From: Psychrobacter immobilis
GTDB taxonomy: Bacteria; Pseudomonadota; Gammaproteobacteria; Pseudomonadales; Moraxellaceae
Assembly: GCF_904846285.1 (NCBI RefSeq)
Contig: NZ_CAJHAD010000010.1
Span: 40,098-104,097 of the forward strand
Length of the DNA stretch: 64,000 bases
Direction of reading: 5' to 3'
The notes beneath the pieces were generated by a model, which saw nothing but the letters and a program-made list of their open reading frames with translations, did not search any database and was not told the DNA's origin. Positions 1 to 8,952 of this stretch are shown here, piece after piece. Position 1 is the first letter of the stretch. Every line of letters starts with the position of its first letter. Position numbers and translations under genes: made by a program.

Positions 1-720
1 GATATAATTGCTGCCACTCTTAGAAGAAGATGAAGACTTGCTAAAACCACTACCAGTACCAGAAGTGTTAGTACCTAACATATAGGCACCTACTTCCGCA
101 TACGCGTTGGCAGTCGGTGTACCATTACCACCTCTAGCATCGGCTACAGCTTTTTTAATCTTCGCAATCTGGGTAGCGTCTAATAAGGCTGCAGGTACCA
201 GAATTTTGCCACTACTACCATCAGCATCTCTAGCAGTCCCATCGGATGAAGTCCTCACCTCATTATCGCTACCACTCTGTGACGAGTACTGTCCAATACC
301 AATAGCTACTTTTGAAGCGTCTAGTTCCGTACTGTCCATCAAAGTAAAAATAGCATCTTTTAAACGAGTAAGTCGGTCATAAACCTTGCCGCTCGATGTA
401 GAACAGTAGTCTCTTCTATATATAGGTGTAGTATTTGAATTCTCATATCCTTTAGTATATCTCGTGCCAGAAGGAAGATCGCAAGTACTTGCACTATTTA
501 CCTGATTTAGAGTCATACTACCCGACGTATCTAACATCATCGTAATTGTGGTCTTACCACCTTCAGCGGCTTTATAAATCTCCAAATCGCCGATTTTCTT
601 GCCTGCCACATCTGCCTGCGAGACAGGCATTGTCATCATGGATGCCACAACAACGACCAAATACTTTAATGGCAACGTAATTGTGTTAGGAGTGGTCGGT
701 ACGTTGTTAAATCGTTTCAT
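1..720 (-). CDS. pilY1: PilY1-type pilus tip adhesin, N-terminal part (runs off window)
   Basis: The first 240 residues of a large protein are visible; the reading frame is open to the left edge. A signal peptide (hydrophobic stretch about residues 18-30, likely cleavage after Ala36) is followed by a von Willebrand factor A-like start with the MIDAS motif DTSGS at residues 64-68. PilY1/PilC proteins sit at the tip of type IV pili and take part in adhesion, pilus dynamics and surface sensing. The C-terminal beta-propeller that would confirm PilY1 is outside the window, so the call rests on the vWA start plus its position last in a fimT-pilV-pilW-pilX series. The start ATG lies 42 bp after the pilX stop. 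Serine/glycine-rich stretches are seen near residues 225-240. Confidence 0.8.
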   Translation of the reverse strand, partial: MKRFNNVPTTPNTITLPLKYLVVVVASMMTMPVSQADVAGKKIGDLEIYKAAEGGKTTITMMLDTSGSMTLNQVNSASTCDLPSGTRYTKGYENSNTTPIYRRDYCSTSSGKVYDRLTRLKDAIFTLMDSTELDASKVAIGIGQYSSQSGSDNEVRTSSDGTARDADGSSGKILVPAALLDATQIAKIKKAVADARGGNGTPTANAYAEVGAYMLGTNTSGTGSGFSKSSSSSKSGSNYI

Positions 721-762
721 GACATCTATCCTTATATTATTTCAGAGCAATGAGTAAACAAG

Positions 763-1623
763 TTAAGGCCCTGTAGCAAGTACACACTGAGAATTTAGTG
801 AGCCTCTACCAAAGGGATAACACTTAGTAGAAGACGAAATGTTTTCGACATCCGCTTGCTCATATAACATTTTGCTCGGTGTGCTAGCTGCTAAAAGGCA
901 CTCATTTAATGATTTTTTACCAGACGCGACGTTGCCGATGATGCTAGTCTGTTCAAAACACTTGTCACTTCCTACTTTAGGCTCACTATAAGCTGGCAGT
1001 GAAGACGTTGCTCGAATATCGAACTGATACTTTGTACTGGTTCTATTTTCAATTTCCTTACCGATGACGACGTGTTTAAAAGGTTCTGCATTGGCACTAG
1101 GAGGCGTAAGCGCAATACTCATTTGCGTCATCACAGCTTGTCTAGCGCTCGTGAAGTCGGTCGCTTTTGTGTAATCACAGATACCGTTATTGATGCTATC
1201 TACATATCCACCAGCAGGCGCTCTAACCGTGGCACTATTGGTTAAATATCTTTGAGTGCGCGGGTTGAAGCAATAGATAAATTCATTGACTTTATTATCT
1301 TCGAATAATAAAAAATGACCAAGTGCTCCCGTTGCGCTCGTTACATCTTGATATTGTTCAGATGCTGAACTACCATTTACCATGGTTTCTAACTTTTGAT
1401 TAGCACTGTCTGCTGATTGCAGTAATACTGTATTAATCTGATCGCTGGTCGCAACTTTAAGATCTGTCGTACTTTGTCTGACTGCTATAGCACCTGCCAA
1501 CATAATCAGTACTAAAAACAATAAGACTACTACTAATGTCGCGCCTTGCTCGGTGCTGCGAAATGCCAAACCCATATTGATATGTTTCTGTGTCGAACTT
1601 GATAAATCACGATATCGAATCAC
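763..1623 (-). CDS. pilX: Type IV pilus minor pilin PilX
   Basis: A 286-residue minor pilin that would help prime pilus assembly at the inner membrane. The N-terminus has the PilX pattern: a leader ending QG, then ATLVVVLLFLVLIMLAG, with predicted cleavage after Gly27 by the prepilin peptidase. The usual Glu at mature position 5 is absent. I place the start at a GTG at 1623 because a strong AAGGAG site (1631-1636) lies 7 nt upstream of it. A TTG six codons earlier would place that site inside the gene. Only 22 bp separate it from the pilW stop. The C-terminal half contains several cysteines, as minor pilins often do. Confidence 0.85.
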   Translation of the reverse strand: MIRYRDLSSSTQKHINMGLAFRSTEQGATLVVVLLFLVLIMLAGAIAVRQSTTDLKVATSDQINTVLLQSADSANQKLETMVNGSSASEQYQDVTSATGALGHFLLFEDNKVNEFIYCFNPRTQRYLTNSATVRAPAGGYVDSINNGICDYTKATDFTSARQAVMTQMSIALTPPSANAEPFKHVVIGKEIENRTSTKYQFDIRATSSLPAYSEPKVGSDKCFEQTSIIGNVASGKKSLNECLLAASTPSKMLYEQADVENISSSTKCYPFGRGSLNSQCVLATGP

Positions 1624-1645
1624 TTTTAGTCTCCTTACCAATATG

Positions 1646-2644
1646 TTATTGGTTAGTACTTACATTTACGACACGAGCATTACGTAATAATGTTGTGGTC
1701 TCATAGGTACTACGAACTTTCTTTGTGCTACTAGTATCTGTTTTCAATTTATTACCTGCAGGCAACTGACCTAACAAAGCGAATTCCGACTGCTCAGCAC
1801 TTCCTATAATAGGCGTGCTACCATGAACAATTAAGCCGATCTTTACAGCTGTGACCGCTGGCTGACCAGTATTTATCAACGAAAAGGCGCTGCTTGGGAG
1901 GTAAATAAGTTGTCCTGCATTAATCCCAGCTGTATACTGGGCACCTAATAACACTTTAAATTGATCGACATTGACAATAAACTCTTGCCCTGCTTGACCA
2001 AAATTTTTGGAATCAGATGAAGGTGTGAAAGTAGCTATACCACCAGTTTTGTTAACGCGCCCAGCGTCACAGGCCAATACCAAGTTTTTGATAGCCCCAG
2101 TGCTAGTAGTACCTGTTGCCTGACGTACAAAATAACGCTCAATCACAATATCATTAACAGCAACGTTTGCGGCTTCACAGTCAGTCATCGAAGCGCCTGT
2201 TATATTGATATATTGAATCGTCAGCTGATCGCTATCAGTATTAGTATTTGATATACCTGTCCACCCATTTGGACCAACAGCGCCATCTCCTGCTCGTCTT
2301 GTCAGATATCCTGTATTAGGATAAGGAGTCGGTGTATTCGGAACACCAATATTAAGACCCGTTAAGACAATACCTCCGTTGAGTGTAGTGCCATCAATTC
2401 TGGTAGTTGGATTACCAAGATTTGCTAAGCGAATACTTTTCTCCAGTTGCTGTAATCCAAACACACTAGCATCCTGTAGTTCACTACCGCTGGCCTGAAT
2501 ACTGCTTGTCTTCACATTGATCAGGTATACTTGAATAACGGCTGCAGACACGATTAAACCAAGTACTAGAGAAATCATGAGCTCTATTAACGTAAAGCCT
2601 GCTTGATGGTCATTCATATACGTACTTTTATAATTATATGACAT
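1646..2644 (-). CDS. pilW: Type IV pilus minor pilin PilW
   Basis: A 332-residue prepilin. The class III signal ends in Gly16, followed by FTLIELM with Glu21 at mature position 5 and a hydrophobic helix, so it should be processed by PilD and inserted in the inner membrane. The rest matches PilW in size and layout. The start is the ATG at 2644: a GGAGG site (2652-2656) lies 7 nt upstream. A GTG at 2668 would put that site inside the gene. The ATG overlaps the pilV stop as TGATG, so translation is probably coupled. It belongs to the fimT-pilV-pilW-pilX-pilY1 operon. Confidence 0.87.
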   Translation of the reverse strand: MSYNYKSTYMNDHQAGFTLIELMISLVLGLIVSAAVIQVYLINVKTSSIQASGSELQDASVFGLQQLEKSIRLANLGNPTTRIDGTTLNGGIVLTGLNIGVPNTPTPYPNTGYLTRRAGDGAVGPNGWTGISNTNTDSDQLTIQYINITGASMTDCEAANVAVNDIVIERYFVRQATGTTSTGAIKNLVLACDAGRVNKTGGIATFTPSSDSKNFGQAGQEFIVNVDQFKVLLGAQYTAGINAGQLIYLPSSAFSLINTGQPAVTAVKIGLIVHGSTPIIGSAEQSEFALLGQLPAGNKLKTDTSSTKKVRSTYETTTLLRNARVVNVSTNQ

Positions 2645-3210
2645 CAGTAAGCCTCCATAATAAAGCACTCGGCGCCATTCTTATAACTGCCATTTGCTTT
2701 GGCACAAGCTTTAGGTTCAGTATCACTTAATTCAACTGTGGTGTCTCCCCAACTTGCTACAAAACATTGAAGTTCTTGGTTACCAGATGTACCAGGACAG
2801 CCGCCTGGTACCATACCAATATTAATATCATTAGCGCTTGCATATGATTTTAATAATAATCCGTCACGTGTCGCTAGTTGGTCGATATTGCAACTTGTTC
2901 CTGCTGTAGGTGCGGTACTCGCGCTTGTCAAACAACTGTCTTTGGTTATGCTTTTAGTATCAATACTCACAGTATCTAAAGTACCGTTTATTGCTGCCTT
3001 AAAAGCAGCAATACCGCTAGGGTTAGTACGCATAGTTTCTGCGCCGCCTCGCATAATAGCTAATGATCGAGTACGCATCAGACTTTCATCTGTTGCTTTA
3101 ATCGCTGACATTTGCATGGCACTAAACCCTAACACAGCCACAGCTAACAACAGTAATGCAACCATTACTTCTATTAAACCTAAGCCTGCCTGCGTGTCTT
3201 TAATCTTCAT
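2644..3210 (-). CDS. pilV: Type IV pilus modification/minor pilin PilV
   Basis: A 188-residue minor pilin. It begins with a short 9-residue leader (cleavage after Gly9), then LGLIEVMVALLLLAVAVLG with Glu14 at mature position 5, typical of PilV. Cysteines in the second half (in SCNID, GGCPG, QCFVA and ECFIM) could form disulfides in the periplasm, where the dsbD genes of this window act. The ATG overlaps the upstream fimT stop by one base (TAATG) and its own TGA overlaps the pilW ATG, showing a tightly coupled operon. Assignment rests on the helix sequence, size and gene order. Confidence 0.87.
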   Translation of the reverse strand: MKIKDTQAGLGLIEVMVALLLLAVAVLGFSAMQMSAIKATDESLMRTRSLAIMRGGAETMRTNPSGIAAFKAAINGTLDTVSIDTKSITKDSCLTSASTAPTAGTSCNIDQLATRDGLLLKSYASANDINIGMVPGGCPGTSGNQELQCFVASWGDTTVELSDTEPKACAKANGSYKNGAECFIMEAY

Positions 3211-3716
3211 TAGCAGCTCCCAGCATTTATAGTATTCACATTAGCAATATTGGTAAGATTTACTTGTTTACCTGTCTCACTATTAGAGCCACTATCACAG
3301 ATGGTATATATTACTGTGGCATTGTTAGCTATTTTCTTATTGGGTTGAAAAATAATACTGGTTACCGAAGATGGGGTAATACTTTGAGTAACAACACTTT
3401 TATCGCTGATACTATATCTAGATATATCGTTACCGCCAGCTTGCAATCTGATTGTTTTAGGTGTGCTAGTATTCGTATATATAACAGTTACATTTTGACG
3501 ACGGAGTATACTTTCTACTTTCGCTTCTTTTAATGCATTTGCTAGAGTAGCTGTTGTTGACTTGACGCGCTGATTAGCCAATTGAGTACTAATATTAGGC
3601 GCAGCAATACTAACAATAATAGCAAGCACAGCAATCGTTACCATCAGCTCGATTAGGGTAAATCCTGAGCTGCTCACTTGTAATCTTTGTGCTACTTTGT
3701 TTGCAGACGCGTTCAC
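3210..3716 (-). CDS. fimT: FimT/GspH-type pseudopilin
   Basis: A 168-residue pseudopilin, first gene of the minor-pilin operon. The prepilin site is Gly18-Phe19 with Glu23 and a hydrophobic helix, followed by the GspH/FimT pattern (NQRVKS, then a helix containing NALKEAKVESILRRQNV) and a beta-rich C-terminal domain with a cysteine pair (residues ICDS and the C-terminal Cys). FimT-like minor pilins have been linked to DNA binding in natural transformation in relatives such as Legionella; whether this one does so is not shown here. The GspH name is also possible, but the pilV/W/X neighbours favour FimT. Confidence 0.82.
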   Translation of the reverse strand: MNASANKVAQRLQVSSSGFTLIELMVTIAVLAIIVSIAAPNISTQLANQRVKSTTATLANALKEAKVESILRRQNVTVIYTNTSTPKTIRLQAGGNDISRYSISDKSVVTQSITPSSVTSIIFQPNKKIANNATVIYTICDSGSNSETGKQVNLTNIANVNTINAGSC

Positions 3717-4064
3717 ATCAAATTCCTATTTCTAGCTGCCACTTTCCTAATTAATACTGGGTTCAGAATAATAATTACTGTACCTAGTCCTTCTAAAACC
3801 TGTTCTTAGTCACTTACTTTTTAATTGCATTCACTAATGTATATGCAATTTTTGTTCCAATAGATACTACTGTCAGGTGGTAGGAATGCTTGTGAGGAAT
3901 AATTTTTTAAATTCATAAGCTTTAAGGCATTGCTTTAGATTTTTTGCACTTATATCAAATGATATGACCTAAAATGTGTCAATAATATAACGTTAAGGCA
4001 ACACATTAGCAACATAATAGTTATTATAAATTGATAGAAAGAGTTTTTCTAATAAAAACGGATT
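3717..4064. other. Intergenic, upstream region of the fimT operon
   Basis: An AT-rich 348-bp gap between the fimT start and the comF stop. It must hold the promoter of the minor-pilin operon and the end of the comF transcript. I found no clear sigma-54 (TGGCAC-N5-TTGC) site, no strong intrinsic terminator and no small gene. Confidence 0.5.
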
Positions 4065-4868
4065 TTATGACTGACTACCATGCGCTAACGCATAAGCTGA
4101 GAGATAATACTGATGAGAGTTTTGAGAGTTAGGTATTGCTAGGCTTTTATGTTGCATAATTAGAGCACGACCTAACGCTTGTAAGCTAGCGCCTGTGGTT
4201 GCAACATCATCAAATAATATTAAGCGTTTAACCGGAGGCTTTTCGATTAAAGCAAAGGCATTTTCTAAATTACTTAAACGTTCGGCACGCGTCAGTCCTT
4301 GCTGGCTAACAGTATTATCAATACGTTCTACGCCTTGCCAAAGCGGAATGTGCCAATGCTTAGACAGTTGCGCGGCTAAAATACTGACGGGGTCAAAGCC
4401 ACGCTTAATAAGCCGTTGATTGGTCGTCGGCATAGCAATAATGACGCTGTTATCGTGATGGCAGCCATGAGGACGTGGCAATTGACGTAATACATGCAGC
4501 AATAACGGCAGCTTCGTCATATCTTCGTGATGCTTAAAAGCACGGATCGCTTGCCGTATTGGATAATCGTAATAAGTCGCTGCTTGAATAGACAGACTAG
4601 TGCCCGCAGCAATATCAACTTCGAAAAGTTTGGGTAGCCACGCGATACTGTTATGACAATCGGAGCAAAGCAAGCCGCTATTAAAACGGTTATTAACTTG
4701 CTGGCGCAGTTTCGTAAAAAATGAATGATTATTTGGCGGACTTGCTGAAGGATGATTTTTAAAAAATTGTGATTGCGGCGTACTGCGATAAATACGGCAT
4801 AACTGGCAGCGCATGTCTCCATACTCTGCCAGCCATAGTCCGCTTTGATAAGGCGCTAAATGGCGCAT
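4065..4868 (-). CDS. comF: ComF family phosphoribosyltransferase-like protein
   Basis: A 267-residue ComF-type protein. An N-terminal four-cysteine zinc site is visible (C21xxC24 and C68xxC71), followed by a phosphoribosyltransferase fold with the PRPP-binding loop LILFDDVATTGAS at residues 216-228. ComF proteins are needed for natural transformation (single-stranded DNA import/handling) in several bacteria, although the chemical activity is not established. Only 27 bp separate it from the upstream pldA stop, so the two are probably one transcript. The start has only a weak ribosome-binding site. The competence role is inferred from the family. Confidence 0.85.
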   Translation of the reverse strand: MRHLAPYQSGLWLAEYGDMRCQLCRIYRSTPQSQFFKNHPSASPPNNHSFFTKLRQQVNNRFNSGLLCSDCHNSIAWLPKLFEVDIAAGTSLSIQAATYYDYPIRQAIRAFKHHEDMTKLPLLLHVLRQLPRPHGCHHDNSVIIAMPTTNQRLIKRGFDPVSILAAQLSKHWHIPLWQGVERIDNTVSQQGLTRAERLSNLENAFALIEKPPVKRLILFDDVATTGASLQALGRALIMQHKSLAIPNSQNSHQYYLSAYALAHGSQS

Positions 4869-4895
4869 CGGACGATGCCTATTGGCGCACTTATA

Positions 4896-6347
4896 TTAGA
4901 AACCTTTCCAATCATTAAGAATGATACCAAAACCGATAGAGGTATTTTCATGGTTATAATCAACAATAGATTCGCCATAACCCTGAAATAGCTGTATATA
5001 GCCATTAATATTTTTAGCTAATGGATACGTGTAGTCAATTTGCGCCGCACCCTTATTGGTGCTTGGATTATAACGCAAAGTGCCACTCAGACTCTGTTGC
5101 GCTGGTAGGTCATATAAGAATTTAATATCACCATAACCCATGTAGTCTTCGATATCTGGATTATCTTCACTATCAGAGCTCTCGTTATTAATACGAGCCC
5201 ATAGGCGTGGTATGACAGAAAGCTTACCCCACTCAGCCCCTGCCATCAGATAAGCACGGTTCCACGAGCGCGATAAAGGATCGTCTTGTCCGTTAGAGTG
5301 GTGAATAGCACCCGCCCCTAACATGCGCAGACGACCACCAAAAGGTAAATCAGCCGCCACTGGCTGGGTCAAAAATATCTCTGGCTGATAGTCGGTCGCT
5401 CGAAATGGACGCGAGTTATCTTCGTTATAGACTTGCCAATGCGACTCTTGAGTATAACCAAACCATAAGTCCGCACTGGTATCGAACAAATCTTCCATTA
5501 CTTTGGTCTTTAAAGACAACTGGAATTTTAGCTCGGTATTACGCGTATCGTTAGAGGTGCGAGGATACACTTCTTGAGACGGCGTGCTTGGACCTAAATT
5601 GGGATCAAAGGTATAAAAGAGTGGCAATACATAAGTCGGTCGGTACGGTCTAACCGTCCACGTGCCACGCTCACTATTTTTATCCAAATCATAAGCCAAG
5701 CTTAGCGGGCTAAACTTTTCGATATCGGTTTGTGTGACGCCGATGTTTTCTAATACTTCCGCTTCCCTCTGCGTCAATCCAACCGTATCCAAAGTTTCTG
5801 TATCTGTTGGCTCACTATTCGCGGTGCCGTTCATCTTTTCATTAGCATTAGTAGCGATAGTGTTATTTTCGTCTACAAGCACCACTTGCGGATTACCTGA
5901 AAAGGTACTTTGCAGGGTTTTCGCCAAATCAACCGGTTGCTTAGTGGCAGTGTAGCTCGGCGTCTGACCTTGCTCAGCCACTTTATCGAAACAGGCTAAC
6001 CGCGCACCACTGGTTTGCACTTGAGTACATTCATAAAACAGTCTTGCTTGTTCGGCGACAAATTCCTTACTAATAACTTTGTCGCTTTGAGCCGCTGCAT
6101 TTGTGTTGACGACGCGCTTATTCACCTTTTTTGAGGACTCATCAACTTTATATTCAAATGCGATGTCTTCTACTGGCAGTTCCTCATAAACTTCATTACC
6201 ATTGGCAGCATGTCCTTGTAGCGTAAAACAAGTAAGCGCCGTACCAACGGCTATCGTTAAATAGCGCTTAGGTAGCTGAATATGGCTAGGTTTGCATACT
6301 TTAATAAGCGCTAAAGAGCGACGCTTTGAGGTAATATGAGAAAACAT
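4896..6347 (-). CDS. pldA: Outer-membrane phospholipase A (OMPLA)
   Basis: A 483-residue precursor of the calcium-dependent outer-membrane phospholipase A1. The catalytic triad fits E. coli OMPLA exactly in spacing: His349, Ser351 (motif HHSNG) and Asn363 (in SRSWNR). The C-terminal half is a 12-strand barrel with alternating residues, ending in Phe as outer-membrane proteins do. It is much longer than the E. coli enzyme (about 290 aa) because of a roughly 200-residue N-terminal periplasmic region that includes a short Cys-containing segment (YECTQVQTSGARLACFDKVA). The start has an AAAGGA site 6 nt upstream; the signal peptide has a long basic n-region ending near GHAAN. Confidence 0.92.
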   Translation of the reverse strand: MFSHITSKRRSLALIKVCKPSHIQLPKRYLTIAVGTALTCFTLQGHAANGNEVYEELPVEDIAFEYKVDESSKKVNKRVVNTNAAAQSDKVISKEFVAEQARLFYECTQVQTSGARLACFDKVAEQGQTPSYTATKQPVDLAKTLQSTFSGNPQVVLVDENNTIATNANEKMNGTANSEPTDTETLDTVGLTQREAEVLENIGVTQTDIEKFSPLSLAYDLDKNSERGTWTVRPYRPTYVLPLFYTFDPNLGPSTPSQEVYPRTSNDTRNTELKFQLSLKTKVMEDLFDTSADLWFGYTQESHWQVYNEDNSRPFRATDYQPEIFLTQPVAADLPFGGRLRMLGAGAIHHSNGQDDPLSRSWNRAYLMAGAEWGKLSVIPRLWARINNESSDSEDNPDIEDYMGYGDIKFLYDLPAQQSLSGTLRYNPSTNKGAAQIDYTYPLAKNINGYIQLFQGYGESIVDYNHENTSIGFGIILNDWKGF

Positions 6348-6729
6348 AAGTGTCCTTTATCTAACTGACATCATCGTCAGCAGAGTATATGAGATAAGTA
6401 ATATAACCATTAGCGTGATTGCTAAAATAGAATAAGAACTGAGACAAGAGCCATAAATTTAGTCGTAAAAGGTAGCGATTACATGCAGTAATGCTCCTTT
6501 AGCAATGTTGCTTTATTGTAATGAAAATATAGGCACTATACTAGTGTTATCGCTGTCTAATGCCAATGTAAATAACAATATAAATAGAAATAAATAACGC
6601 TAAACCAAGGATTTAGCGCCTATATTAAAGAATCTATTTAATAAAATTGAAAAAGCCAACGCCCTATTATCAAAGGACGTTGGCTTTTTAGTATGTAGGA
6701 ATGACGTGAAATTTATCTAAATTTAATGA
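6348..6729. other. Intergenic between dsbD and pldA
   Basis: A 382-bp AT-rich gap. It contains the dsbD terminator hairpin (6651-6689); the rest must include the pldA promoter on the minus strand. Nothing else recognisable was found. Confidence 0.5.
6651..6689 (-). terminator. Intrinsic terminator after dsbD
   Basis: An 11-bp perfect inverted repeat (AAAAGCCAACG / CGTTGGCTTTT) with a 16-nt loop, flanked by A- and T-runs. It lies 41 bp past the dsbD stop and could work in both directions. Confidence 0.85.
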
Positions 6730-8889
6730 TTAATTCAATGCTGTTAAGGTTTGCTCAAACTCTGCGCGACCAATTTCACCCACTTGTTGATTGACCAATT
6801 GACCGTCTTGATAATACAGCAATGCTGGCGGCCCAAATAATTTATAGCGCGCTAAGATTGCTTTTGAATCGGCTGTCGTTTCTGTGATATCAAGTCTTAC
6901 TAACTGCCAATCTTGCATCTGCGCTGGACGATTATGAAATAAGTTTTTATCCATAATCCGGCACTCAATACACCATTCGGCAGTGATGTCGACCAGCACT
7001 TTAGGGCTGGCGGCGATGATGGCATCTAACTCAGTCAGCGTAGTGACAGCTTTATCTGTGCTATTGCTTATCGCTGGTTGGCCAGTAGCGGTCTGCATCA
7101 TTGGAGCAGCGCTTAATGACGCTAGCGGATGTAAGCTATCATCATTGCCCAATGCGGCGCCGACGATTAAACACGTTGCCCAAATACCAGCAATCAATCC
7201 TAGCGCTTGGGTGAGCATACGACCTTTGCCCAACCAGCGCCACGCCCACATCGCCACAACCATAAACCATAATGCCCATACCATCAGCATCACAGGCGAA
7301 ATAAAGACGCGCTCAATTAATAACAACGCCACGGCAAAAAGCAGCAAAGCAAAACCTTGCTTAACCCAGTTCATCCACTCGCCAGCTTTAGGCATGATTT
7401 TACCTTGGGTAGCACCGATTAAGATAAGCGGCGCTGATAAACCAAAACCCAGCATAAATAAGGCGGCAAAGCCAAGGAGCGGACTGCCAATCGTTGATAC
7501 AGCAAGCAGTGCGCCAAATAAGGGTGCCGAAACACAAGGCGAAACTACGAGCGCCGATAAGAATCCAGCGATTAAACTGCCGCCCGTACTACCAAGTTTG
7601 CTATCGCCTGCTTGGCTTAAACCCTGCATTTTGCTACTGATGAACCTTGGCAGACGAATGCTAAATATGCCCAACATATAAAGGGCTAATAAGACAAAAA
7701 CGATGGCAAACCCAAGCAAGATAATCGGATTTTGTAGCCAACCGATAATGCCTAACGATTCACCAAACACCGCAATGACCGCCCCCAAAATACCATAAGC
7801 GATGGCAACACCAATCGCATAACTGCTGGTCAAAATAACACCGCGTTTTACCGTTGGATTGTCTTCACGCGCGACAATATTGGCAACAATCGGTAGCATC
7901 GGTAATACGCATGGCGTCAATGCTAAGCCTAACCCTGCCAAAAATAATAATACCAATGCCAGCCACGGATGCGAAGCCAAGCCAAAAGGATCGCTATTGA
8001 TCGCATTATTGCCAATCACTGTATTACTGTCTGTTGCAGCATTATTTATGACAGCGTCATTGTTTGCTGCTCCACTTGTGACATTACCACCTATAACTTC
8101 TTCGTCTGCGCCAGAGATGGTATTGCTAGCACCAAGTTCTGCATCTAAAGCCGCATCATCTAACAAGGCATAATCAATCACCTCATCATCTGCCAAGGCT
8201 TGCGCTGCGGCAATATTATTAGAATCATCGGCATTTGCAGATAAAGGTTTGTCATTCGCAGGATTATTTTGCGCAGCGGAAATACTGGCGCTATTACCTG
8301 TAGATTGTTGCGGCATGGCCGCGATATTGACCGTGGTTTTTATTTTCTCCGGTGGATAGCACAGACCAGCTTTGGCGCAGCCTTGCCAACCAATCGTCAC
8401 AGCAGCATTATCTATAGCTTTACCATTACTACTGCTCAAAACGGTGCTGGCAACCATGTTAGCTTGGTCAAAAACTAATACTTGCCCAAAGGTTGGATCG
8501 TCGATTGAGACTGGCTTTTGGCTAAAGGTAAAAGGTGCAGCTGTCACGCCAGCAGGCAGCGTCAGCTTAATTTGGTCTTTATAAACATAGTGCTCAGGGG
8601 TTATGTCAAAGTTAATCGCTAAACGGGTGCCATTAGAAGTCGCCTTGGAAATACTATCCACCTGAAAAGCTTGATCTACTGGTAAAAATTTCGGCTGGGT
8701 AGCACTTTTATTACCAAATAAATCTCCCAATCCTGCCGCTTGCGATGCCACTGGCGCAACCACTAGTCCAGTAGCGGTTAATCCCGTCAACAGTGAACTA
8801 ACGCTTAAAGCAAATGCCAATAGATAAGATTTTTTTGAAGATCTATTTTCCGTTAATGACGGAGATTTTTCTGCGGTCTTAATGGACAT
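6730..8889 (-). CDS. dsbD: Thiol:disulfide interchange protein DsbD
   Basis: A 719-residue inner-membrane protein that passes electrons from cytoplasmic thioredoxin to periplasmic partners. All three redox parts are present. The N-terminal alpha domain has Cys171 and Cys177 (GWQGCAKAGLCYPPEK). The membrane beta domain of about eight helices has Cys327 (LTPCVLPM) and Cys452 (SPCVSAP). The C-terminal gamma thioredoxin domain has Cys640-IE-Cys643. A signal peptide ends near residue 51. The linker between alpha and beta (about residues 190-300) is unusually long and rich in Asn, Ala and Asp. The gene immediately upstream encodes a near-copy of the alpha domain. The start has an AGGT site. Confidence 0.95.
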   Translation of the reverse strand: MSIKTAEKSPSLTENRSSKKSYLLAFALSVSSLLTGLTATGLVVAPVASQAAGLGDLFGNKSATQPKFLPVDQAFQVDSISKATSNGTRLAINFDITPEHYVYKDQIKLTLPAGVTAAPFTFSQKPVSIDDPTFGQVLVFDQANMVASTVLSSSNGKAIDNAAVTIGWQGCAKAGLCYPPEKIKTTVNIAAMPQQSTGNSASISAAQNNPANDKPLSANADDSNNIAAAQALADDEVIDYALLDDAALDAELGASNTISGADEEVIGGNVTSGAANNDAVINNAATDSNTVIGNNAINSDPFGLASHPWLALVLLFLAGLGLALTPCVLPMLPIVANIVAREDNPTVKRGVILTSSYAIGVAIAYGILGAVIAVFGESLGIIGWLQNPIILLGFAIVFVLLALYMLGIFSIRLPRFISSKMQGLSQAGDSKLGSTGGSLIAGFLSALVVSPCVSAPLFGALLAVSTIGSPLLGFAALFMLGFGLSAPLILIGATQGKIMPKAGEWMNWVKQGFALLLFAVALLLIERVFISPVMLMVWALWFMVVAMWAWRWLGKGRMLTQALGLIAGIWATCLIVGAALGNDDSLHPLASLSAAPMMQTATGQPAISNSTDKAVTTLTELDAIIAASPKVLVDITAEWCIECRIMDKNLFHNRPAQMQDWQLVRLDITETTADSKAILARYKLFGPPALLYYQDGQLVNQQVGEIGRAEFEQTLTALN

Positions 8890-8952
8890 GAAACGCTACC
8901 TATTATTACCAAAATTCAAATTGACCCATTCGCTGTCTGTCTACGTGATTAT

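Noticed and set aside
6983..7681. Long open frame of 232 codons antisense to dsbD
   Set aside because: It lies wholly inside dsbD, whose protein is intact and conserved; the antisense product has no recognisable domain and no ribosome-binding site.
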